Assembly: GCA_964472545.1 (NCBI GenBank)
Contig: CAYYNP010000001.1
Span: 1 to 64,000, forward strand
DNA: 64,000 nucleotides
Direction: 5' to 3'
Origin: CAYYNP01 sp964472545
Lineage (GTDB): Bacteria > Planctomycetota > Planctomycetia > Pirellulales > Thermoguttaceae
Shown here one piece after another: positions 36,163-43,192 of the stretch. The first letter of the stretch is position 1. Each line of letters starts with the position of its first letter. The notes below the pieces were generated by a model. That model did no database searches and was not told the DNA's origin. It saw only the letters and a program-made list of their open reading frames with translations. The position numbers were made by a program, and so were the translations under genes.

Positions 36163-36239
36163 CGGTCGTATTCCTTCCCTTTTGGGTATTGTGTTCGTGT
36201 TCTCAGTCCCCTACAACCTGCAACGTTGGCCATCGAGAA

Positions 36240-36271
36240 CTGCATACTACCTACTGCCTACCGCCTACTAC
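36240..36271. repeat. Degenerate heptamer tandem array, second copy
   Basis: On the minus strand, units GTAGGCG, GTAGGCA, GTAGGTA, GTATGCA begin within a few bases of the stop codon of the Gfo/Idh gene. Same repeat as 1210-1246. Confidence 0.7.
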
Positions 36272-37501
36272 TCAAAGCCTCCACGGCGCCCGCATCGGCT
36301 GATTCACCAACCGGTTCGCTTCTTCATCGCCGATGATCTGCTCCGTGTCGGGATCGAAGCGCAGCGTTCGCCCGCAGCGGAAGGCGATATTGGCCAGGTG
36401 GTAAATGGTGGCTACGCGTTGCGAGCGCTCGGCGTTGGCGGCCGCGGGCACGCCTCGGCGGATCGCCTCCTGGAACATCGGCATCGGTTCCGAATCGGGC
36501 ATCGCTTCGATCTGCTTGCGATCTTCTTCGCTGAGCATCGCCAGCAGGTCGCCCGCGCTGGTATTCTTCGGCTGCATGCGGCCGTAGGGCTCGTCCCATT
36601 CGCCGCTGTCGAGCACCAGCGTGAAACCGTCGGCGTATTTCAGTTCACACCATCCCCACAGCCCGCAACACTCGGGATGGGCGGGCGGGGCGTGGGGCGT
36701 GACCTCGACCGGGGCACTCAGATCGCGGCCGTATTGGTAGGCCAGTCCGTGCAGGTGGTGGTGGGCCATGTCGGCCAGACCGCCGCCTTCGAGGTCCCAA
36801 TAACCGCGGTGGCTGCCGCCGAAGCGGTGGCGGTTGTAGGGCCGTATTGGGGCCGGCCCGCAGTAGAAGTCCCAATCGAGATTCGCCGGCACTTCTTCGA
36901 CTTGATACTTCACCATGCCGCTCCAGCCACGGACCTTGAACCCGCCGCGGCGCACGAGCACCGAGTCGCAATTGCTCAGCAGCCCGCTCTCGAAGATCTT
37001 GCGGATCGTGTCGGCCCGATAGGGGCCCTTGCGTTCGGTCTGGTAGACGCGGTTGAATCGCTTTTCGGCGTCGGCCACGGCGCGGCCTTCGGCGATGAAC
37101 CGGCACATCGGTTTCTCGCAGACCACGTGCTTGCCGGCCTCCATGGCGGCGATCGAGATCAGGGCGTGCCAACCCGGCGGGGTGGCGACGGCCACCACGT
37201 CGATATCCTCCCGCTCGAGCAGCTTGCGGAAGTCGACGTAGAACATCTTGTTGTCGCAGCGGTCCTTGTACTTCACGTCGCAGGAGGCCAGCCGCCGGAC
37301 ACCTCCGCCAAGGCACCCGAACGTTCCGCCGCCGCGGCCGCCGCAGCCGATCAATGCCCCGCCGAGTTCTTCGCTGGGGGGCGTTTCGCCCTGGCCCAGC
37401 ACGTTGCGCGGCACGATCGTCGCCGCCGCCACGCCCGCCGCCACTCCTGCCGCCGAGGCCTCGAGGAAGCGCCGGCGCGTCACCTTCTGTTCACCTACCA
37501 T
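36272..37501 (-). CDS. Gfo/Idh/MocA family oxidoreductase, Tat-exported
   Basis: 409 residues; GGAGG lies 6 bases before the ATG. Twin-arginine signal TRRRFLEASAAGVAAGVAAAT, Rossmann motif GALIGCGGRGGG, the EKP motif (HVVCEKPMCRFIAEGRAV) and the C-terminal GGSHRGYWDLEGGGLADMAHHHL. An NAD(P)-dependent sugar oxidoreductase family, with the cofactor probably bound tightly since it is exported folded. Paralogous to the enzyme at 3916-5196 but more divergent in the C-terminal half. A HEAT protein follows after ~110 bases. Confidence 0.9.
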   Translation of the reverse strand: MVGEQKVTRRRFLEASAAGVAAGVAAATIVPRNVLGQGETPPSEELGGALIGCGGRGGGTFGCLGGGVRRLASCDVKYKDRCDNKMFYVDFRKLLEREDIDVVAVATPPGWHALISIAAMEAGKHVVCEKPMCRFIAEGRAVADAEKRFNRVYQTERKGPYRADTIRKIFESGLLSNCDSVLVRRGGFKVRGWSGMVKYQVEEVPANLDWDFYCGPAPIRPYNRHRFGGSHRGYWDLEGGGLADMAHHHLHGLAYQYGRDLSAPVEVTPHAPPAHPECCGLWGWCELKYADGFTLVLDSGEWDEPYGRMQPKNTSAGDLLAMLSEEDRKQIEAMPDSEPMPMFQEAIRRGVPAAANAERSQRVATIYHLANIAFRCGRTLRFDPDTEQIIGDEEANRLVNQPMRAPWRL

Positions 37502-37743
37502 GGAAAACCTCCGACCGGGTGTAAAGGGTTTCTAGATCCGACGTTGATGTCTCCGTGGGCGTCCCGCCTCATGGGACGGCCTCATTTCGCAGAGCGAGAC
37601 GGCGACCGTGCAATCACCACGCCCTCCCGCTTCGCCCCGATTGTAGGGCGCCTGCAACGACAATGCCATCAATCTGGTCCGGGGAAAGAAAATTCCGTGC
37701 CGTGCGGGGGGGGCCGTCTCGCGCGCGGCCACACGTGCAGAAG

Positions 37744-37766
37744 GCCGTCGCAAGAGAGGCGACGGC
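37744..37766 (-). terminator. Possible terminator hairpin
   Basis: GCCGTCGC (37744-37751) and GCGACGGC (37759-37766) form an 8-bp stem with a 7-base loop, about 40 bases after the stop codon of the receiver-like gene. Only a short T stretch follows on the minus strand. The rest of the 305-base gap 37502-37806 shows no gene. Confidence 0.45.
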
Positions 37767-37806
37767 AGATGCGCAATACCAACCGGGCTCCTGCGGGACC
37801 GCCGGC

Positions 37807-38685
37807 CTACTCGAAGCCCGGCAAGGTGAGTTGCGCCGGCGGGTGGATCCGCTCTCGGTAGCGCTTCCGGTAGCCCTCGGCCAGGTGGATCATCACCTCG
37901 AGCACCAGCAGATCGGCCCGGGTCATCACGTGACGCGTGCTGCGGGCGCCGAGCCCTCGGACCAGCTCCTCGAGCACCTTCAGATGCAGTTGCATCGTCT
38001 GCCGGGCGTTCATACCGGTGGCGACCAGCAGTTCGGCCAACTGCTTCAACTCCGTCGCCAGGTTGCCGGACCCCATGATCACGTAGGTTCGCAATAGCTC
38101 CCGATAATGGGCAATAAGCTCTTCCGGGAGCGTGGCCGAGGAGTCGGCGTCGAGGCCGTCTTCGCTGCAATGCTCACAGGGCGGCCGATGGCGCAACGTC
38201 TCCAGGTCGGCCAACAGCGCCCGCTGTTGCCCGAGAAGCTGCTCGGCCTCGTCGTGTTCGCGTTGCAGCCGGGTCTGCTCGGCCAGATTCAGCCGGTGAT
38301 TCTCCCGCACCAACTGCTGGCGCTGTACGGCCCGGGCGGTGACCCAGATCAGGTTCCGCGTAGTTGTAGTATGCACACAGACGTAGCCGTCGGCACCGAC
38401 CTCGTAGCAGAGGGCCGACATCTCCTGTTCGCTCTGGTTGCCCAACACGACGATCGGCTCATCGGCCCCGCCGGCCCGATAACCCTCGATCAAGCCCAAC
38501 GCATCGAGCTCGTCGGGTTCGTGGCTGACCAACACGGCGTCGTACGTCTCATCGCGAAGCCGCTCCAGGCCGGCCGCCGAACCGACGGCCTCTTGCAGCA
38601 GGACTTCCGAGGCACTGTCGGCCGCAAACGCCTCGGCCAGCCATCCGCCCGTACGTCCGCGGGTGGCGATGTACAGAACACTCAT
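37807..38685 (-). CDS. Degenerate receiver-domain protein with coiled coil
   Basis: 292 residues from the ATG at 38685, where a receiver-like fold begins (MSVLYIATRGRTGGWLAEAF); a longer frame to 38886 cannot be excluded, and no ribosome site is clear. Residues ~1-130 resemble a response-regulator receiver (YDAVLVSHEPDELDALGLIE, EPIVVLGNQ, GADGYV), but the usual phospho-acceptor Asp position reads Ser/His and the conserved Lys is absent. A coiled coil follows (~130-165), then a Cys-x-x-Cys (PCEHC) and an alpha-helical C-terminal domain. Probably a phosphorylation-independent signalling or scaffold protein. The output role is unknown. Confidence 0.7.
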   Translation of the reverse strand: MSVLYIATRGRTGGWLAEAFAADSASEVLLQEAVGSAAGLERLRDETYDAVLVSHEPDELDALGLIEGYRAGGADEPIVVLGNQSEQEMSALCYEVGADGYVCVHTTTTRNLIWVTARAVQRQQLVRENHRLNLAEQTRLQREHDEAEQLLGQQRALLADLETLRHRPPCEHCSEDGLDADSSATLPEELIAHYRELLRTYVIMGSGNLATELKQLAELLVATGMNARQTMQLHLKVLEELVRGLGARSTRHVMTRADLLVLEVMIHLAEGYRKRYRERIHPPAQLTLPGFE

Positions 38686-38947
38686 TTTAGGGGGAAGTCC
38701 GTGCCACGAGGCCGACTTCGGTGCGATTGCCGTCTGGCGGCTCTTGAACGTCACACCCATGGGCAAACCTGCTTCCGTATCGAGGCCTTGGGGACCGGGA
38801 CCCAATAAGGGTGCGGTACTGTAGCGAAGCCGGGCGATCGAGTCAATGTCTTGTTGAGTGCCCGCAAGTGCGTCTTGGCATGGCATCGAAAGCGAGGAAC
38901 TGGCAAAATGGGGCTTCGATCTGACCGCTTAAGTGAGAGAAGACCCC

Positions 38948-40162
38948 ATGACGAGAATCGCGTACCTCGATTGTTCCAGCGGCATCAGCGGCGACATGAC
39001 TCTGGGAGCCTTGGTCGACGCGGGCGTGGATCTAGCCAAACTCGACGACGCCGTCCGATCGCTCGGGCTGCCCGGTTGCCGGTTGGTGGTGGAAGAGGTC
39101 CGCAAGGCCGGGTTTCGGGCCACCCAAATCATGGTCAAGTACGAGCCGGAACACGTTCATCGGCACTTGTCGCACATCTGCGACCTGATCGACGGATCGC
39201 AACTCACCCCTTCGCAGAAGGGAATCGCCCGCAAGATCTTCACCCGGCTGGCCGAAGCGGAGGCGAAAGTCCACGGGACGACGATCGACAAGGTCCATTT
39301 CCACGAGGTCGGGGCAGCCGATTCGATCGCCGACATCGTGGGGGCGGCCGTAGGATGGGACCTGTTGGGAGTCGATCGGATCGTGGCCTCGCCGGTGCCC
39401 ACGGGCACGGGTACGGCCAAGATCGCCCATGGCAGGACCGGGATTCCCGCCCCTGCCACGGCGGAACTGCTTTGCGGCATCCCACTGGCCGAGTCGTCGA
39501 TTCGATGTGAACTGACCACACCGACCGGTGCAGCCATTCTGGCCACGCTGGCCGACGCCTTCGGGCCGCTGCCGGCGATGACCGTCGAGCAGATCGGCTA
39601 CGGGGCCGGCCAACGCGACCTGGCCGAGCAGCCGAACGTGCTGCGGTTGATGGTCGGCGAGGCCGTTGCCGACGCTCCGATCGCCGACACGGCCGCGGAA
39701 AGCGACCAAATCGCGATCCTGGAGACCAACCTCGACGACATCCCCGGCGAGGTGATCGGCTATTGTATCGAGCGGTTGTGGGAGGCCGGGGCCCTGGACG
39801 TTTACACCACGGCCATCGGCATGAAGAAGAATCGGCCCGGCGTGAAGCTCACCGTGCTATGCCGCGGCGAAGACGTCGAACGGGTCGAGGCCGTGTTGTT
39901 TGCCGAGACCACGACGCTGGGCGTGCGGCGCTGGACGGCCGCTCGCCACGTCCTCTCGCGCCGGCCACATCAGGTCGAGACCCCTTTCGGGCCGGTCGAC
40001 GGGAAGCTCGGATGGCTGGCCGACGGTCTGCAGCGATTCGCGCCCGAGTACGAATCTTGCCGGCAGATTGCCGCCGACCGCGGCGTGCCGCTGCGCGACG
40101 TCTACGAGGCGGCCCACGCTGCGTTTGAGCCCGAAGAAACCGATCGAGGTGGCCGGACATGA
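38948..40162 (+). CDS. larC: LarC-like nickel-pincer cofactor biosynthesis protein
   Basis: 404 residues from the ATG at 38948 (AGAGAAGA upstream). Family features: YLDCSSGISGDMTLGALVDAG at the N-terminus, KVHFHEVGAADSIADIVG in the middle, and the C-terminal ETNLDDIPGEVIGY and GMKKNRPGVKLTVLC segments. LarC inserts nickel into the pyridinium dithiocarboxylate cofactor of lactate racemase-type enzymes. In some lactobacilli it needs a ribosomal frameshift; here both halves are a single frame. LarA, LarB and LarE are not in the window. Overlaps the next gene by four bases. Confidence 0.9.
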   Translation: MTRIAYLDCSSGISGDMTLGALVDAGVDLAKLDDAVRSLGLPGCRLVVEEVRKAGFRATQIMVKYEPEHVHRHLSHICDLIDGSQLTPSQKGIARKIFTRLAEAEAKVHGTTIDKVHFHEVGAADSIADIVGAAVGWDLLGVDRIVASPVPTGTGTAKIAHGRTGIPAPATAELLCGIPLAESSIRCELTTPTGAAILATLADAFGPLPAMTVEQIGYGAGQRDLAEQPNVLRLMVGEAVADAPIADTAAESDQIAILETNLDDIPGEVIGYCIERLWEAGALDVYTTAIGMKKNRPGVKLTVLCRGEDVERVEAVLFAETTTLGVRRWTAARHVLSRRPHQVETPFGPVDGKLGWLADGLQRFAPEYESCRQIAADRGVPLRDVYEAAHAAFEPEETDRGGRT

Positions 40163-40746
40163 CCCTCTTGGCCCAATCCGGTGCGACGACGGCGATCATC
40201 CTGGGCGGGCTGGCGTTGGTGACCGGTTGGCTGCTGTTGCGAACGCACAGCTCGTTTCGACGTCAACGCGGCGGCGGTTCCACCTTGGTCGAAACGCCCC
40301 GACCGGCACCCGAACCGCAAGGCCACAACCTCGGCGCCCCCGACGATGTGGCTCGCTGGGAGGTACGCATGCACGAGACGGCCCGCGAGTTGTCGGCGGA
40401 ATTGGACAGCAAGATGCGTGCATTGCGCGTGCTGATCGAAGAGGCCGATCGAGCGGCGGCCCGATTGGAGGCGGCCCAATTGGAGGCGGCAACTGGCGGC
40501 CCCCCGGCAGCCGCCGATTCTCCAGCGTCAGACGCCGTTGCGGCCGGCGATCAGGCCCAGGCACTCAAGCTCCCCCCGTCGCAGCCTCCGCCATCCGAGA
40601 AACGCAATCGGACTTCCGCCCGTCAGCGCCGCCAAGAGATCTTCACCTTGTCGGACTACGGTTACGGCGCCCCCGAAATCGCCCAACGGATCGGCGTGCC
40701 GGTGGGCGAAGTGGAGTTGGTGTTGGGGTTGCGAGAGGGGGCGTGA
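40159..40746 (+). CDS. Membrane-anchored coiled-coil protein
   Basis: 195 residues with its ATG overlapping the LarC stop (ATGA). One N-terminal transmembrane helix (TTAIILGGLALVTGWLLL), a linker, a coiled coil (~65-115, ARELSAELDSKMRALRVLIEEADRAAARLEAAQLEAA), a low-complexity Ala/Pro region, and a C-terminal segment with helix-turn-helix character (IFTLSDYGYGAPEIAQRIGVPVGEVELVLGL). Function unknown; translational coupling with LarC is the only context. Confidence 0.75.
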   Translation: MTLLAQSGATTAIILGGLALVTGWLLLRTHSSFRRQRGGGSTLVETPRPAPEPQGHNLGAPDDVARWEVRMHETARELSAELDSKMRALRVLIEEADRAAARLEAAQLEAATGGPPAAADSPASDAVAAGDQAQALKLPPSQPPPSEKRNRTSARQRRQEIFTLSDYGYGAPEIAQRIGVPVGEVELVLGLREGA

Positions 40747-40779
40747 AGTTGGGAGCGGGGAGTTGGGAGTTTCCATGGA

Positions 40780-40876
40780 GGGTGGCTGGGGCAAAGCGCA
40801 CCGGTGCGCCAGGTTGCCGGAGTGCGCATCGTACCGTGAATCCCTGGGGCACCGCTGCGCTTTGCCCCAGCCACCC
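40780..40876. repeat. GGTGGCTGGGG-type inverted-repeat element, copy 1
   Basis: GGGTGGCTGGGGCAAAGCGC and GCGCTTTGCCCCAGCCACCC are perfect inverted copies at the ends of a 97-bp element between convergent genes. Same family as 47807-47888, where the element is inside a coding region. Confidence 0.92.
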
Positions 40877-40913
40877 GCGTTTCTGAGCAGCCGTCGGCCA
40901 ACACACGCGGCGT

Positions 40914-43190
40914 TCAATCGGCCATCATGTAGGCCAGCACGTTGCCGACGATCTTCCTGGCCGAGGCCGGCTTGTAGCCCAGCGAACGGTAGTTCTCGAT
41001 GCCGCCCATCGCCGAGCAGAGGTCGAACTCGGAGAAGTAGACGGCCGGTCGGGAACCGTTCACGCCGGCCATCAGCAGCTTCTGGCCTTGGGACGTCTCG
41101 CCGCGGCGGCGGAGAAGCTGCCGCGCGGGGAGCTTGAAGCGGATGCCGCGCGATAGGTCGGCTCCACCTTCAAAACGGCCCTCGGCGATCAGGTGGTCCG
41201 GCGCGAGTGGCTGAAGTTGGCCGAAGATCGCCTCCATCTCGGCCCGGGCCGAAGCGGCAAACTCCGGCGAGCCCGCGTAGGCATCGACCAACAACGTGCC
41301 CCCGCCGGCGACAAACTTCTTCAGCGCCGCGCGTTCGGCGGCCGAAAGCGTCAGCTTCTGGCGGCCGGTCAGATGCAGCAGCTTCAATTCGCCCAAATCA
41401 CTTTTGCCGAGCGTTACCGGCGGCGATTCGACTACCTTGCAGCCGGTGACGTGACGCACGTACGGAGCATATTTCCGCCAACAAAGCGGCGCGGCGTCCC
41501 AATCGCGAGGAAAGTCCTCGACGCCGGCGTGTTTCACCCGCGCTAGCCGCACCACCTCTTCACGAACGTCCGCCGGCGGCGTCTCGGGCAGAATCGACGT
41601 GAACTTGCCCTCCATCGCGCCGAGGTCCGTGGCGTAAAACAGCAGGTTCATCGCCAGCGGGAAGGCGTCGCTCTCGGTGCGGTCGGTCTGCCAGTCGGCC
41701 GAAAGGTACTCTTCGGAGAGCAGCAGGAAAGTCCGCGAGCCGTCGGAAACGCCCTGCAACTTCGGCCGCTCTTTCCAGTCCTGTTTGATCACCGTGTAAA
41801 TGCCGTGATCGGCCGGCAACGGTTTCAACTCATAGCCCGGGAAGTCGGTCTTGGGAAACATCTGGGCGACGAGATCCTTGATCGACTTGGCGAAGTGTTC
41901 GCTATGATCGCTCGGCTCGGCCAGGATCGTGCCGCCGCGGAAGATGTACTCGCGAAGCTTGAGCATCTCCTCTTCGCTGAAACGCGCGGCCATCGAGCCG
42001 GTAATCAGCAAGATCGGGGCCTCGAACTGCTCGGCCTTCGCATCAATCGAAACTGTCTGCCAATTGATCGGCCGTTCGTAGGCCGACCAAAGGTACTTGC
42101 TCAGATTGGCCAGATCGCGGGGGTTGAGGTTCCAGTCGTGCGTCTCGCCGTACTGCAGCTTCTCGATCGCCACCGGTGCTCCGCCGTAGACGAGAAACAG
42201 CGTGCAGAACGCCGTGTTGATCACCGAGCCGTAGCCGCCGTTGATATCGCCCAGGGGACCTTGGGTTTGCAGCACTTCGAGGGCTCCGCGGGCGAACCAG
42301 TCGTGGCCGCCGATGTACTTTCGGCCGCCGGCCACGCCGGTGCGTTCGATGCCGTAGAGGTAATACCCGCCGCTGCCCTGCGACTTGCCCAGCCAGGCCA
42401 TGCCGCGGTCGATCGAGGCCAGCACCTCGGCCGCCTCGCCTTCGGTAAACGTACGGGGGTCGTCGGCCCGATAGTAGCTCTTGCCGTGATACATATCGAA
42501 GACCAGGAACATACTGGCCAGCCCGGCGGTGGCCATATTGGCCGAAGAACTTCCGGTCATGTATCCCCAACCGCCGTCGGCGTTCTGACAGCCGCGGAAG
42601 TGTTTCGACATCCGCTGCCAGAACACGTCGCCCGGCTCGAAACCGGCCCGGGCGGCGGCCCAGATTCCCAGCACGCCGTATTGCGTACAGGAATTGTCCC
42701 AGTTCGACGCCCGCATGCTGTATCGCCAGCCGGAGCGATCACCCAGCGCGGCCAGCAGCCACTTGTAGTCCTTCTCGAGCATCGCCCGGATCCGCGTGTC
42801 GTAAGGCACTTTCCGCAGAGCGTATTCCCAGACGTTCGCCCGAATGCCGCGGACATAGGTGTTGTCCGGCTCGACTTTGGCCAGGTAGTCCAGGGCCTTC
42901 TTGAGTTGTCCGTCGCTGGCCGGATGGGCCCCGGCAGCGAGCATCGTCAAGGCGGCCAAGGCCGTTTCGCCGTCGCGATATCCGCCGAGGCTGATCGATC
43001 CGTCGGCCATCTGGCGGCTGCGGAGATACATCACCGCGTCGTCGATGGCCACGCGGATCTTCTTGGCGGTGATCGGCGGCTGGGACGGCGCCTGCCCGGC
43101 CTGCGTGGTTTGCGCGGTGACGTCCACCGGCGCCGCCGTCAGCGTCGCCGCGACGAGCGCCGCCAAGGCGGCAAGTAGATTGCGTGTCAT
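40914..43190 (-). CDS. Secreted terpenoid-cyclase-fold protein with DUF4159 domains
   Basis: 758 residues with a signal peptide (TRNLLAALAALVAATLTAAPVDVTAQ). Residues ~45-330 are alpha/alpha-barrel prenyltransferase/squalene-oxidase-like repeats (YLRSRQMADGSISLGGYRDG, HFRGCQNADGGWGYMTG). The rest resembles two DUF4159 domains of the glutamine-amidotransferase-like fold (APILLITGSMAARFSEEEMLKLREYI and GELKLLHLTGRQKLTLSAAE, each followed by a GG(T)-containing strand). Last gene of the VWA operon: its ATG follows the upstream stop after two bases. Probably part of an extracytoplasmic complex with the VWA proteins; no enzymatic function is known for the combination. Confidence 0.88.
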   Translation of the reverse strand: MTRNLLAALAALVAATLTAAPVDVTAQTTQAGQAPSQPPITAKKIRVAIDDAVMYLRSRQMADGSISLGGYRDGETALAALTMLAAGAHPASDGQLKKALDYLAKVEPDNTYVRGIRANVWEYALRKVPYDTRIRAMLEKDYKWLLAALGDRSGWRYSMRASNWDNSCTQYGVLGIWAAARAGFEPGDVFWQRMSKHFRGCQNADGGWGYMTGSSSANMATAGLASMFLVFDMYHGKSYYRADDPRTFTEGEAAEVLASIDRGMAWLGKSQGSGGYYLYGIERTGVAGGRKYIGGHDWFARGALEVLQTQGPLGDINGGYGSVINTAFCTLFLVYGGAPVAIEKLQYGETHDWNLNPRDLANLSKYLWSAYERPINWQTVSIDAKAEQFEAPILLITGSMAARFSEEEMLKLREYIFRGGTILAEPSDHSEHFAKSIKDLVAQMFPKTDFPGYELKPLPADHGIYTVIKQDWKERPKLQGVSDGSRTFLLLSEEYLSADWQTDRTESDAFPLAMNLLFYATDLGAMEGKFTSILPETPPADVREEVVRLARVKHAGVEDFPRDWDAAPLCWRKYAPYVRHVTGCKVVESPPVTLGKSDLGELKLLHLTGRQKLTLSAAERAALKKFVAGGGTLLVDAYAGSPEFAASARAEMEAIFGQLQPLAPDHLIAEGRFEGGADLSRGIRFKLPARQLLRRRGETSQGQKLLMAGVNGSRPAVYFSEFDLCSAMGGIENYRSLGYKPASARKIVGNVLAYMMAD

Positions 43191-43192
43191 CG

